The notes: a model not told the origin generated them from the letters alone. A stretch of 64,000 nt of DNA from Microbacterium sp. GCS4 (GCF_001262495.1 NZ_LGYE01000006.1:124001-188000), one strand, 5' to 3'; positions 40,403 to 49,345 are shown, numbered from the stretch's first letter. Numbers and translations are program-made.

Positions 40403-41553
40403 CAGTTCCTCCCTGCGCTGTGTCCGGCCGCTTCGCTGGAGGCCTCGAACGACGCCTCGTAGCGGGCGCGCCATGCCTTCTGCTCGTCGATCAGCGGATG
40501 CGGGTCGCTGTAGACGAAGTCGAACATCTTGTCGGGGCTGGGCGGGCCGAGCTCGACCGTGCGCGCGCGCAGGTCTTCGGCGGCGTCCGCCGCCTCGGCA
40601 TCCGCATCCGCGAAGAACTGTCCCGACGCACCGCGGTTCTCGAGGAACGCCCGCAGCCGCACGATCGGGTCGCGCAGCGCCCAGGACTCCTCTTCGTCGG
40701 AGCCGCGGTACTTCGTGGGGTCGTCGCTCGTGGTGTGCGCGCCGAGCCGGTAGGTCACGGCTTCGATCGCGCGCGGGCCGAGTCCGCTGCGCGCTTCGTC
40801 GAGGGCGACGCGGGAGACCGCGTAGCTCGCGAGCACGTCGTTGCCGTCGACGCGGACGCTGGGGATGCCGTAGCCGGCGCTGCGCTCGACGAGCGGGACG
40901 CGCGACTGGGTCTCGACCGGCACGGAGATCGCCCAGTGGTTGTTCTGCAGGAAGAACACGGTGGGCGCCTGGTAGCTCGCGGCGAAGACCATGGCCTCGT
41001 GCACGTCGCCCTGGCTGGAGGCGCCGTCGCCGTAGTAGACGATCACGGCCTCGTCGCGCTCGGGGTCGCCGGTGCCGCTGCGCCCGTCGAAGTTCAGTCC
41101 CATCGCGTAACCGGCGGCGTGCAGGGTCTGAGATCCGAGCACGAGCGTGTACAGGCGGGTGTTGCCGTTCTTCGGGTCGGTCGGGTCCCAGCCGCCGTGC
41201 GAGACGCCCCGCATCAGCTTGATGATGTCGAGCGGGTCGACGCCGCGGATGCGGGTGACCACATGCTCTCGGTAGGAGGGGAAGATCGTGTCCTGCGCGC
41301 GGGCGGCCCGGGCGGAGCCGACCTGCGCGGCCTCCTGACCGCGGCTCGGCGGCCAGAGGGCCAGCTGCCCCTGCCGCTGGAGGTTGGTGGCCTGGACGTC
41401 GATCGCGCGGATGCTGACCATGTCGCGGTAGAACTGCTCGAGCTCCGCATCGCTGATCGCCTCGATCAGGGGCAGGTACTGCTCGGCGGCCGCGCTCGGC
41501 GCGAAGCGGCCGTCGGCGTCCAGAACACGAACGAGGGGGGTCTCGGAGGTACT
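40402..41553 (-). CDS. 2-oxoacid dehydrogenase E1 component, alpha subunit
   Basis: A 383-residue E1alpha with the thiamine diphosphate fold. Key parts are YREHVVTRIRG near residue 95, the ThDP/Mg motif GDGASSQGDVHEAMVFAA (GDG...N-type, near 170), and YRLGAHTTSDDPTKYR with phosphorylation-loop-like sequence. The N-terminal 40-residue extension and RGVSHGGWDP favour the branched-chain 2-oxoacid class over pyruvate; substrate is uncertain. GTG at 41553 has GGAG 5 nt upstream and is preferred over the ATG at 41592. First gene of E1alpha-E1beta-E2. Confidence 0.9.
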   Translation of the reverse strand, partial: STSETPLVRVLDADGRFAPSAAAEQYLPLIEAISDAELEQFYRDMVSIRAIDVQATNLQRQGQLALWPPSRGQEAAQVGSARAARAQDTIFPSYREHVVTRIRGVDPLDIIKLMRGVSHGGWDPTDPKNGNTRLYTLVLGSQTLHAAGYAMGLNFDGRSGTGDPERDEAVIVYYGDGASSQGDVHEAMVFAASYQAPTVFFLQNNHWAISVPVETQSRVPLVERSAGYGIPSVRVDGNDVLASYAVSRVALDEARSGLGPRAIEAVTYRLGAHTTSDDPTKYRGSDEEESWALRDPIVRLRAFLENRGASGQFFADADAEAADAAEDLRARTVELGPPSPDKMFDFVYSDPHPLIDEQKAWRARYEASFEASSEAAGHSAGRN

Positions 41554-41673
41554 CACGCGCTCCACGCTACCGGCGCCCGCATGCCAGGTCACGTATACCT
41601 AGGACGTCCTCGCATCTGCCGGGAATCCGAAGAAAAGGCCGGTCAGCGGCGATCGCCGCAGCGCGTCAGGCGG

Positions 41674-42741
41674 TCAGCGCAGCGTCGCCGCGACCTGCAG
41701 CACGCGATCGACCGACTGCTCCTCACCCACGGAGATGCGGATGCCGTCGCCGGGGAACGGCCGCACGACGAGGTCGTTCTCGACGAACACTGATGCGGCG
41801 ACCTCGGTCTGCGCGCCGGTCGGCAGCCAGACGAAGTTGGCCTGCGAGTCAGGAACGTCCCACCCCTGGGCGCGCAGTCCCTCGACCAGGCGGGTGCGGC
41901 GCTCGACGATGACCGAGACGCGTTCGAGAAGCTCGGCTTCGGCGTCGAGACTGGCGATCGCGGCGTTCTCGGCGGCCGAGGTGACCGACAGCGGGATGCC
42001 GGTGGTGCGCGCCGCGTCGAGGACCTTCTCGTTGCCGATCGCATAGCCCACGCGCAGTCCGGCGAGGCCGTAGGCCTTCGAGAACGTGCGGAGCACGACC
42101 ACGTTCGGGTGCGTCTCGAACACGCGCTCGGCGAGACCGTCGATCGCGTCGGGGGCGGTGACGAACTCGGCGTAGGCCTCGTCGAGGATCACGAGCACGT
42201 CGGAGGGGACCCGTGCGATGAACTCCGCGAACTCGGCGGAGGTGATGATCGGACCCGTGGGGTTGTTGGGCGTGCAGAGGATGACGGCCCGGGTGCGCTC
42301 GGTCACGGCATCCGCCATCGCGGGGAGGTCGTGACGGGACTCGGCCGTGAGGGGGACCTGCACGCCGGTGGCGCCGGCGACGAGCGGGAGGCTCGGGTAG
42401 GCCTCGAACGAACGCCAGGCGTACACGACCTCGTCGCCGACGGACGCGGTCGCGAGGATCAGCTGGTGGAGGATCGACACGCTGCCCGCGGCGACGTGGA
42501 CCTCGTCGGGCGACACCCCGTAGCGCTCGCCCAACCGGGCGCGCAGACGTCCGGCCGTCGCGTCCGGGTACCGGTTGATCGGCGTCGTGTGCTGCAGGGC
42601 CTCGACGACCGACGGCAGCGGTTCGAACGGGTTCTCGTTGCTCGACAGCTTGAACGCCTCGGGTCCTGCTTGCTTGCCCTGACGGTAGGGCGGGAGCGAA
42701 GCGATGGCAGGACGGATGCGCGGGAGGATCGGGTCGGTCAC
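41674..42741 (-). CDS. Aminotransferase, histidinol-phosphate / aromatic type
   Basis: A 355-residue fold-type I aminotransferase close to His[14 protein letters not shown] at the N-terminus is the HisC-type NEN motif; [11 protein letters not shown] holds the Asn/Pro pair; [10 protein letters not shown] the PLP-binding Asp/Tyr; [19 protein letters not shown] has the Schiff-base Lys. In actinobacteria, single HisC-like genes outside the his operon often act as aromatic aminotransferases (Pat), which fits the N-terminal [19 protein letters not shown] start at 42741. It stands alone. Confidence 0.87.
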   Translation of the reverse strand: MTDPILPRIRPAIASLPPYRQGKQAGPEAFKLSSNENPFEPLPSVVEALQHTTPINRYPDATAGRLRARLGERYGVSPDEVHVAAGSVSILHQLILATASVGDEVVYAWRSFEAYPSLPLVAGATGVQVPLTAESRHDLPAMADAVTERTRAVILCTPNNPTGPIITSAEFAEFIARVPSDVLVILDEAYAEFVTAPDAIDGLAERVFETHPNVVVLRTFSKAYGLAGLRVGYAIGNEKVLDAARTTGIPLSVTSAAENAAIASLDAEAELLERVSVIVERRTRLVEGLRAQGWDVPDSQANFVWLPTGAQTEVAASVFVENDLVVRPFPGDGIRISVGEEQSVDRVLQVAATLR

Positions 42742-42807
42742 AGGACCACTCTAGGATCCGCCGGGCTCCGGCAGCCAGGATGCTGGTGGAAGGCGCGTGC
42801 CCGGTAG

Positions 42808-42820
42808 TACCATTCTGGTA
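42808..42820 (+). promoter_or_regulatory. Palindrome at the antitoxin start
   Basis: TACCATTCTGGTA is a perfect 5-3-5 palindrome whose last base is the first base of the antitoxin ATG at 42820. Ribbon-helix-helix antitoxins bind short palindromes over their own promoter, so this is the likely autoregulatory operator. Confidence 0.55.
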
Positions 42821-43026
42821 TGGCCATGAATCTGCGACTTCCAGAGGAACTCGACGCGCAGCTCGAGGAGATCGCGCGCGCCCGACACACATCGAAGCAT
42901 GCCGTGATCATCGAGGCTGCCGCACGTTTCGCACAGAGCGAGTCGAAGACGGAGAGAGTGCTGTCCTTCGCCGACGAGATCGCGGAGCGGTACGCCGACA
43001 CGATCCAGCGACTCGAAGACGCCTGA
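42820..43026 (+). CDS. Ribbon-helix-helix (CopG-type) antitoxin
   Basis: A 68-residue protein. MAMNLRLPEELDAQLEEIAR is the ribbon strand (NLRLP) and first helix; HTSKHAVIIEAAARFAQ the second helix of the RHH fold. The remaining acidic helix (FADEIAERYADTIQRLEDA) would cover the toxin. Two ATGs, at 42820 and 42826, are possible; the second leaves the operator outside the coding part. It lies 3 nt ahead of the Doc-type gene, the usual order for such modules. Confidence 0.82.
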   Translation: MAMNLRLPEELDAQLEEIARARHTSKHAVIIEAAARFAQSESKTERVLSFADEIAERYADTIQRLEDA

Positions 43027-43029
43027 GCG

Positions 43030-43392
43030 GTGACGGAGTACATCGAGCCAGAGCAGGCGCTCGCGGTCATCGCGAAGCTGGGTCTGCACGTGCGTGACGA
43101 GGGCCTGCTCTTCTCTGCCTTGGCGCGACCGTCAGCGGGCATGTTCGGGGTCGATGCGTATCCGACGTTCGAAGGCAAGGCCGCTGCGCTCATCAGCTCG
43201 CTCGCACAGAATGATTCCTTGTTCGACGGAAACAAGAGGATCTCGCTCATCCTGACGTTCATCTTCATCCGGATGAACGGCTTCGAGCTGACCTTCACGA
43301 ACGACGAGGCATTCGACTTCGTCCTCGACGTCGCCCAGAGTCGGATCGATCTCGACCGGATCGCGGAGACGATCGCAGCGCACATCCGCTGA
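43030..43392 (+). CDS. doc: Doc-type Fic toxin with altered catalytic motif
   Basis: A 120-residue death-on-curing protein. LARPSAGMFGVDAYPTFEGKAAALISSLAQ is standard for actinobacterial Doc. The Fic motif should read HxxxDGNKR; here it reads NDSLFDGNKR, so the catalytic/motif His is Asp (GAT instead of CAT, one base). Doc kinases inactivate EF-Tu and need this His; P1 Doc with a His change is non-toxic. The protein may thus be inactive or bind without modifying. GTG start at 43030. RHH antitoxin just upstream. Confidence 0.85.
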   Translation: MTEYIEPEQALAVIAKLGLHVRDEGLLFSALARPSAGMFGVDAYPTFEGKAAALISSLAQNDSLFDGNKRISLILTFIFIRMNGFELTFTNDEAFDFVLDVAQSRIDLDRIAETIAAHIR

Positions 43393-43456
43393 ACAGCGAC
43401 CTGTCCGAGGACGACCTCCTGACTTCCGCGCACCCGCGTGGGAGACTGGCCTGATC

Positions 43457-43861
43457 ATGCGCTTCATCATCCGTGTCGTCGTCAACGCGTTCGCCCTCTG
43501 GGTCGTCACGCTGATCCCCGTCCTGCAGGTCACGATCACGGCGTTCCCGCCGGGCGAGACCCTGCAGCTCGTGCTGACGCTGCTCGCGGTGGCCGCGATC
43601 TTCGCGCTCGTGAACACGATCATCGGCACGATCGTGAAGATCGTCGCGTTCCCGCTGTACATCATCACCTTCGGTCTGATCGGCTTCGTCATCAACGGCT
43701 TCCTGCTGTGGCTGACGGCCTGGATCACGAGCGGCTTCGGCTGGGGCCTCTCGGTCGGACACTTCTGGTGGGGTGTCGTCGCCGCGCTGATCATCTCGAT
43801 CATCAACGGCCTCTTCGGCTTCATCCTGCGCCCGCAGAGCAAGCGCTCGCGCCGCGACTGA
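43457..43861 (+). CDS. Phage-holin-4 superfamily (DUF/Pfam Phage_holin_4_2) membrane protein
   Basis: A 134-residue protein with four predicted spans and short loops, ending in a basic tail (RPQSKRSRRD). FALVNTIIGTIVKIVAFPLYIITFGLIGFVINGFLLW is the conserved core of this widespread family, whose members are chromosomal and not clearly phage holins. The function is unknown. No other phage gene is near, so the name is only a family label. Confidence 0.8.
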   Translation: MRFIIRVVVNAFALWVVTLIPVLQVTITAFPPGETLQLVLTLLAVAAIFALVNTIIGTIVKIVAFPLYIITFGLIGFVINGFLLWLTAWITSGFGWGLSVGHFWWGVVAALIISIINGLFGFILRPQSKRSRRD

Positions 43862-43892
43862 GTCGGCCCACGCGTCCGGCGACCCGCACGCA

Positions 43893-45179
43893 CTAGTCCT
43901 CCTTCGCGACGCGCTCCGCTCGGAACTCGGTGCGTTCGATGACCTCCGCCTCGTCGAGGCGCTGCCAGAACGCGTCGAGCTCCTCGATCCGCGGGTCCCC
44001 TGACGCATCGGCCTGCGCCGCCAGCTCGCCGTACGACGCGAGGTGGTGCGGAATCCCGACATCGTTCGTGGTGAAGCCCGGATCCTGCTCCCGCGTGATC
44101 GTGATGCTGTCTGCGGTCCCGGTGCCACCGGGCGACCCCCCGCCCGACAGCGCCCGCACCCCGTCGTCGGTGTGCCCCAGCGTCACCAGGGTCTGATCGT
44201 CGCGGAGCGTCGGGTCGATGGGGCTGCCCGCCGTGATGACCACGGGCACGTCGTACTCGCTCTGCATCGCGACGTAGGTCGCGACCGCACCGCCCTGTGA
44301 GTGCGCCACGACCGCGACCTGGTCGCCGGGCCGCGCACCGGCCGCCTCGAGCGCGGCGATCGTCGCGTCGTACGACGCCGATCTCCGTCCGCTGTAGAGC
44401 TCGGAGTTCGACTTCATGTCCCAGGGGTCGCGTCCGCCCCAGTCGCCCGGCGCGAAGGTCTGCGTGCCCTTGATGTACACGACGTATGTGGAGGTTCCGC
44501 CGGCGAAGGAGTACTTCTCCACGGCGACCTGCGCTCCGCGCTTCTCGGGGATGCGCAGCACCGCCCCCTCGAGACCGGCCGGAGCGCCCGCCGGGGTCGA
44601 CGCCTTCACCGGAGCGACCGACACCGGCTCAGCTTTGCCGTGCAACTTCGCCCCGCGGGGTACGACGCCGAGCGATGTCCCGCCCCCGATGAAGGCGAGC
44701 GGCAGGAACACGGGCCCGAGAAAGCCGCCCCACGGCATCTGCGTGATCAGCCCTTCGAATCGCTCGACCCGCCACTGATCGAGCAGGTCCGCCGCCATCC
44801 CCGGAATCCGCGCATCGGCATCCTCGAGACGTCGCATGCCCTCCCGCGCCTCCCTCCCGGCCGCGCTGCGCTCATCCATGAGCCATTGCACCCGCAGCTC
44901 GACGTATTCGTACACGTCGGCCATGAGCAGCGTGCTCTCGATCGTGTCCTCGCACTCGTCACGGAGCTCCTCCACCCGTTCCCCGACCACGTGGAACCCC
45001 ACGAGATCCATCCGGGCGCTCAGCCCCGGGGTGTCCACCACGAACTCGTAGGCGCGTGCGAGCAGTCGCCGCGCGTCGCGGTACGCCTCGGCGACGGCAT
45101 CCAGCCTCCTCGCGGTCCGTCGAAGATCGTCGGGGTCGACCGAGATGGCTCCGCCGTGGTCGATGCTCAGCCCGCTCAT
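43893..45179 (-). CDS. Alpha/beta hydrolase with helical WXG100-like N-terminal part
   Basis: A 428-residue protein. Residues 1-150 are almost all helical (DDLRRTARRLDAVAEAYRDA..., ERVEELRDECEDTI), like ESX/LXG-type N-terminal segments. Residues 155-180 hold a hydrophobic stretch. Residues 225-400 are an alpha/beta hydrolase: YIKGTQTFAP oxyanion strand, VAVVAHSQGGAVATYVAMQS with nucleophile Ser in HSQGG, VVITAGSP, and a late His in GIPHHLASY. It looks like a lipase or esterase fused to a secretion or partner domain. Overlaps the stop of a small helical-protein gene by ATGA. No secretion genes are near. Confidence 0.72.
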   Translation of the reverse strand: MSGLSIDHGGAISVDPDDLRRTARRLDAVAEAYRDARRLLARAYEFVVDTPGLSARMDLVGFHVVGERVEELRDECEDTIESTLLMADVYEYVELRVQWLMDERSAAGREAREGMRRLEDADARIPGMAADLLDQWRVERFEGLITQMPWGGFLGPVFLPLAFIGGGTSLGVVPRGAKLHGKAEPVSVAPVKASTPAGAPAGLEGAVLRIPEKRGAQVAVEKYSFAGGTSTYVVYIKGTQTFAPGDWGGRDPWDMKSNSELYSGRRSASYDATIAALEAAGARPGDQVAVVAHSQGGAVATYVAMQSEYDVPVVITAGSPIDPTLRDDQTLVTLGHTDDGVRALSGGGSPGGTGTADSITITREQDPGFTTNDVGIPHHLASYGELAAQADASGDPRIEELDAFWQRLDEAEVIERTEFRAERVAKED

Positions 45180-45436
45180 ACCTCGATCCTCTCCAGCGCC
45201 CGCTCGTGGTCCGTCACGTCCGCCCTCGCGAGCCGAGTGCTCGCCAGCAGGTCGTGAAGCGCATCCTGCAGGGCCTGGACCCCGTCCGATCGCCACTCGG
45301 TGTCGCCCCGGAGCGTGACGAGTGGCGGGATGGCGTCCTGGAGCGCCGCGCCGGCCGCGCGGATGAGGGACAGAGCATGGAGCACGGCCCAGTCGGGCGG
45401 GGCGGCAGCGGGATCGGTCGGAGCGAGGAGCAGCAT
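45176..45436 (-). CDS. Small helical protein coupled to the hydrolase gene
   Basis: An 86-residue protein, apparently all helical: LIRAAGAALQDAIPPLVTL, a central EWRSDGVQALQDALHDLLAS and a charged C-terminus. A Trp followed by 2 residues and a Gly-type turn (EWRSDGVQAL) resembles WXG100 proteins. The stop shares 4 nt with the hydrolase start, so the two are translated together and may form a complex. No strong ribosome-binding site is seen. Confidence 0.6.
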   Translation of the reverse strand: MLLLAPTDPAAAPPDWAVLHALSLIRAAGAALQDAIPPLVTLRGDTEWRSDGVQALQDALHDLLASTRLARADVTDHERALERIEV

Positions 45437-45584
45437 GCGCCCAGCATCCTCGATCGACTCGTGTCCGCGCGGGCCGCGGGGCAGGGTCCTCCAGCAGCCG
45501 TGGATGCCTCACGGATCACCGCGACTGTGCAGAGGAGGACGACCCGGCATCGCGCGAACAGCCGTCGACCGGCAGAATGGTCAG

Positions 45585-46124
45585 GTGACATCCCCGGATC
45601 CTTTCCGCGTGATCTTCGTGTGCACGGGGAACATCTGCCGCTCTCCGATGGCGGAGGTCGTCTTCCGCGATCTCGCCGAGCGGCAGGGACTCGGCGCGCG
45701 CATCGTCTCGCGCAGCGCCGGCACCGGCGACTGGCACCTCGGCGAGCGCGCCGACCACCGCACGCTCGACGCCCTCTCCCGCCGCGGCTACGACGGATCC
45801 CAGCACCGCGCCAAGCAGTTCACGTTCGCCTCCTTCGCGGACAACGACCTCGTGGTCGCCCTCGACCGCACGCACGAGCGCAACCTGCGCGAGTGGGCAC
45901 GCGACGAGGACGAGGAGGGCAAGGTGGCGCTGCTGCTCGCCTTCGACCCCGGCGCGCCCACGCAGGACGTGCCCGACCCCTACTACGCCGGGCCCGAGAT
46001 GTTCGATTCGGTGCTCGGTATGATTGAAGCGGCGACCCGCGGGCTGTTCCGCCAGCTCGAGCCGGCTCTTCGCCAGCCCCGCTCGCCCCGAGGGATCGGG
46101 GCCCGATCAGGAGGACTCCCCTGA
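45585..46124 (+). CDS. Low-molecular-weight protein tyrosine phosphatase
   Basis: A 179-residue LMW-PTP. The P-loop CTGNICRS (C-x5-R-S) is near residues 12-19 and the general-acid Asp in VPDPYYAG near 130. IVSRSAGTGDWHLGERADHRTLDAL matches the family. It dephosphorylates tyrosines on kinase or polysaccharide-synthesis proteins. The GTG at 45585 fits the family N-terminus. The C-terminal 20 residues (RSPRGIGARSGGLP) extend past the domain and include the purB ribosome-binding site; its stop overlaps the purB start. Confidence 0.9.
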   Translation: MTSPDPFRVIFVCTGNICRSPMAEVVFRDLAERQGLGARIVSRSAGTGDWHLGERADHRTLDALSRRGYDGSQHRAKQFTFASFADNDLVVALDRTHERNLREWARDEDEEGKVALLLAFDPGAPTQDVPDPYYAGPEMFDSVLGMIEAATRGLFRQLEPALRQPRSPRGIGARSGGLP

Positions 46125-47503
46125 CTTTCACGCCCTCGCTCCCGCCGCAGCCCCTGAGCCCTCTCGACGGCCGCTACCGCAGCGCCGTCACCGGGCTCGC
46201 CGACTTCCTCTCCGAGGCCGGACTCAACCGGGCACGGGTCGAGGTCGAGGTCGAGTGGCTGATCGCCCTGACCGACCGGTCGCTGTTCGAGACCACGCCG
46301 CTCACGGATGCCGACAAGGAGCGCCTCCGCGCCCTCTACCGCGACTTCGGGCAGGACGAGATCGACTGGCTCGCCGAGAAGGAAGCCGTCACGCAGCACG
46401 ACGTGAAGGCCATCGAGTACCTCGTCCGCGACCGGCTCAGCACGCTGGGCCTGGACCGCATCGCGGAGCTCACGCACTTCGCCTGCACGAGCGAGGACAT
46501 CAACTCCGCCTCCTACGCTCTCACCGTCAAGCGCGCGGTCGAGGAGGTCTGGCTTCCCGCGCTCGACACCGTGATCGCGAAGCTCCGTGAGCTCGCCTCC
46601 GAGCACGCCGACGCCGCCATGCTGTCGCGCACGCACGGACAGCCCGCGACGCCGTCGACCATGGGCAAGGAGCTCGCGGTGTTCGCGTGGCGCCTCGAGC
46701 GCGTGCGCGCCCAGATCGCGGCGAACGACTACCTCGCGAAGTTCTCGGGCGCGACCGGCACGTGGTCGGCCCACCTCTCGGCCGATCCGGACGCCGATTG
46801 GCCGACCATCGCGCGCGAGTACATCGAGGGCCTGGGACTGGGGTTCAACCTCCTCACGACGCAGATCGAGTCGCACGACTGGCAGGTCGAGCTGTACGAC
46901 CGGGTGCGTCACGCCGGCGGCATCCTGCACAACCTCGCGACCGACATCTGGACGTACATCTCGCTCGGCTACTTCGCGCAGATCCCCGTCGCCGGCGCGA
47001 CGGGATCGTCGACCATGCCGCACAAGATCAACCCGATCCGCTTCGAGAACGCCGAAGCGAACCTCGAGATCTCAGGTGCCCTGCTCGCCTCGCTCGGCCA
47101 GACACTGGTCACGAGCCGCCTGCAGCGCGACCTCACCGATTCGACCACGCAGCGCAACATCGGCGTCGCGTTCGGGCACTCGCTGCTCGCGCTCGACAAC
47201 CTGCGCCGCGGACTGAACGCGATCTCGCTGCGTCGGGACGTGCTGCTCGCCGACCTCGACGTGAACTGGGAGGTGCTCGCCGAGGCCATCCAGACCGTCA
47301 TCCGCGCCGAGGTCACCGCCGGCCGCTCCACCATCCAGGACCCGTACGCGCTGCTCAAGGAGCTGACGCGCGGACACCGGGTGGGCGCCGCGGATCTCGC
47401 CGCGTTCGTCGAGGGCCTCGAGATCGGGGATGCCGCCAAGCAGCGTCTCCTCGCCCTCACCCCCGCCACCTACACGGGCATCGCCGAGCAGCTCGCGAAG
47501 TAG
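46121..47503 (+). CDS. purB: Adenylosuccinate lyase, apparent CTG start
   Basis: A 460-residue member of the fumarase/aspartase superfamily. SPLDGRYRSAV at the N-terminus, THFACTSEDINSASYAL, SRTHGQPATPSTMGKEL and the signature GSSTMPHKINPIRFENAE are those of the PurB class close to E. coli PurB (about 456 residues). It works twice in purine synthesis (SAICAR and adenylosuccinate cleavage). The frame has no ATG, GTG or TTG before the conserved N-terminus; CTG at 46121, six nt behind AGGAGG, gives LTFTPSLPPQPLSPLDGRY and is the likely start. It overlaps the phosphatase TGA (CTGA). Confidence 0.93.
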   Translation: MTFTPSLPPQPLSPLDGRYRSAVTGLADFLSEAGLNRARVEVEVEWLIALTDRSLFETTPLTDADKERLRALYRDFGQDEIDWLAEKEAVTQHDVKAIEYLVRDRLSTLGLDRIAELTHFACTSEDINSASYALTVKRAVEEVWLPALDTVIAKLRELASEHADAAMLSRTHGQPATPSTMGKELAVFAWRLERVRAQIAANDYLAKFSGATGTWSAHLSADPDADWPTIAREYIEGLGLGFNLLTTQIESHDWQVELYDRVRHAGGILHNLATDIWTYISLGYFAQIPVAGATGSSTMPHKINPIRFENAEANLEISGALLASLGQTLVTSRLQRDLTDSTTQRNIGVAFGHSLLALDNLRRGLNAISLRRDVLLADLDVNWEVLAEAIQTVIRAEVTAGRSTIQDPYALLKELTRGHRVGAADLAAFVEGLEIGDAAKQRLLALTPATYTGIAEQLAK

Positions 47504-47506
47504 CGG

Positions 47507-48940
47507 TCAGTCCCCGGCCTCGCCGGAGCGCGCAACGGCGTCGTCGCGGGGCATGAAGACCGCCGCGAGCAGCGTGAGCAGAGCGACGATCGCGGCGGCG
47601 ACGAACACCCAGAACGAGGCGTCGACGATGGTCGCGGGGTCCTGCGGTCCCGCGCCTCGGGCGATCACGGCGTTCGAGATCGCCCCGAAGACCGCGACGC
47701 CGAGGGCGCTGCCGGCCGATCGCGCGAAGGCGTTCATCCCGGTGGCGGCCCCACGTTCACCCCATCCGACCGCGGCCTGAGCGGCGATCAGCGTCGGTGC
47801 GGCGCTCCACCCGAGTCCGAAGCCGAGCACGAACGCGACGGCGGCGATCACGACCGGGTTCGGCCACGGAGACACGGCCGCGAGTGCGATCGCCGCGACG
47901 GTCGCGATCGCGAGGCCGGTGAGCGCGGTGCGTCGGAAGCCGATGCGCAGGTAGAGGCGCCCGGCGTTCGCGGCGGCGAGCGGCCAGCCGAGTGTGAGCG
48001 CCGCGACCGCCAGGCCCGACAGCAGCGGCGCGATCCCGATCGACCCCTCGAGGTACGCGGGGGCGAAGCTCGTGACGCCGGTGAGCAGTGCCCCGATCCC
48101 CAACGACACGATCGTGGTGGTGAGGATCAGCGGGCGCGCGACCAGGCGCAGATCGACGATGGGCTCCGCGGCCCGGCGCTCCACGACCGCGAACCCCGCC
48201 AGCGCGGCGGCGCCGAGCCCGAAGCAGACGATGCTGGGCGCCGAGAGCCACTCCCAGGCGTTGCCGCCCTCCAGCATCCCGAGGATGAGCCCCGTGAGGC
48301 CGATCGTGAGCAGCACGGCTCCGAGGTAGTCGACGCGGTGCCGCTGCGGCTCGAGCTTCTCGTGATATCTGCGCAGCAGCATCCACGCCGCGATCAGGCA
48401 GAGCGGGATGTTGACCCAGAAGATCCACCGCCAGGCGTCCAGCTGCGCGAACACTCCGCCGAGCGCGGGGCCGACGACCGACGAGATCGCCCAGACCGAG
48501 GCGATGTAGCCCTGCACCTTGGCGCGTTCGGCGACCGTGTAGATGTCGCCGACGATCGTCATCGACATGGGGGCGACGGCGCCCGCGCCGAGTCCTTGAA
48601 CGACCCGGAAGACGATGAGTGCCGTCATGCTCCACGCGAATCCCGACAGCAGGGAGCCGAGCAGGAACAGACCGATGCCGAGGAGGATGATGGGCTTGCG
48701 TCCGACCGTATCGGCGAAGCGCGAGTAGATCGGCACGCTCACGGCCTGCGCCAGCAGGTACACCGAGAACAGCCACGGGAACTGCTGATAGCTGCCGAGG
48801 TCGCGCACGATGCTCGGCACCGCGGTCGCGAGGATCGTCGCATCGATCGCGATCAGCCCGGTCGAGAGCATGAGAGCTCCGAGCACCGGTCCGCGTTCCG
48901 AACGGAGGCCGACGGAAGCGCGATCGATGGATGCTGTCAC
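47507..48940 (-). CDS. MFS transporter, DHA2 (EmrB/QacA-like) type
   Basis: A 477-residue MFS exporter with 14 likely spans. Motif A is RFADTVGRKPII near residue 70; motif C region AISSVVGPALGGVFAQL near 155 is the antiporter signature; LDAWRWIFWVNIPLCLIAA is typical DHA2. It is likely a proton-driven drug or metabolite exporter; substrate unknown. GTG start at 48940. It is convergent with purB with only 3 nt between stop codons. Confidence 0.9.
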   Translation of the reverse strand: MTASIDRASVGLRSERGPVLGALMLSTGLIAIDATILATAVPSIVRDLGSYQQFPWLFSVYLLAQAVSVPIYSRFADTVGRKPIILLGIGLFLLGSLLSGFAWSMTALIVFRVVQGLGAGAVAPMSMTIVGDIYTVAERAKVQGYIASVWAISSVVGPALGGVFAQLDAWRWIFWVNIPLCLIAAWMLLRRYHEKLEPQRHRVDYLGAVLLTIGLTGLILGMLEGGNAWEWLSAPSIVCFGLGAAALAGFAVVERRAAEPIVDLRLVARPLILTTTIVSLGIGALLTGVTSFAPAYLEGSIGIAPLLSGLAVAALTLGWPLAAANAGRLYLRIGFRRTALTGLAIATVAAIALAAVSPWPNPVVIAAVAFVLGFGLGWSAAPTLIAAQAAVGWGERGAATGMNAFARSAGSALGVAVFGAISNAVIARGAGPQDPATIVDASFWVFVAAAIVALLTLLAAVFMPRDDAVARSGEAGD

Positions 48941-48991
48941 CCTGAAGACAAGCCGGACGGCGCCGCGACTATTCCGCGGAACCCGAGGGGA

Positions 48992-49345
48992 TCAAGGCGT
49001 GGCAGAGCTGCTCGGCGCCTCGGGGTCGGCATCGTCGGGCGTCTCCGGGTCATAGAGGACCGGACGATCGACGGTCTTGGTGACGTCGGCCGGGTCGACC
49101 ACGAGGATCAGCATCGCGAGGATCAGCAGTGTCACGATGAACGCGCCGCCGCCCACCACCAGGCCCAGCGCGATCGGCGTGAGCCCGTCGTAGGTGCCCC
49201 TCGCGATCGCGTCGTTCACGCGGGAGGTGAAGGCACCGGTCGACACCAGGGTCACGATCGCGGCGAACACGCCGCATCCCAGTGCGATGCCGAGCAGGTG
49301 CAGGGGGCGCAGGATGTCGCGCCGCGTGGGCTTCTCGTCGCTCAT
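48992..49345 (-). CDS. Small membrane protein with two spans
   Basis: A 117-residue protein: short charged N-terminus (MSDEKPTRRDILRPLH), span about 17-38, loop, span about 56-82, then an acidic tail (DPETPDDADPEAPSSS). Unknown family; similar proteins are common in Microbacteriaceae. Its ATG overlaps the stop of the larger membrane-protein gene upstream, forming a two-gene operon. Confidence 0.65.
   Translation of the reverse strand: MSDEKPTRRDILRPLHLLGIALGCGVFAAIVTLVSTGAFTSRVNDAIARGTYDGLTPIALGLVVGGGAFIVTLLILAMLILVVDPADVTKTVDRPVLYDPETPDDADPEAPSSSATP

Noticed and set aside
43457-43861. Prophage signal from a phage-holin family protein
   Set aside because: The family is common on chromosomes and no other phage-type gene, integrase or attachment site is near.
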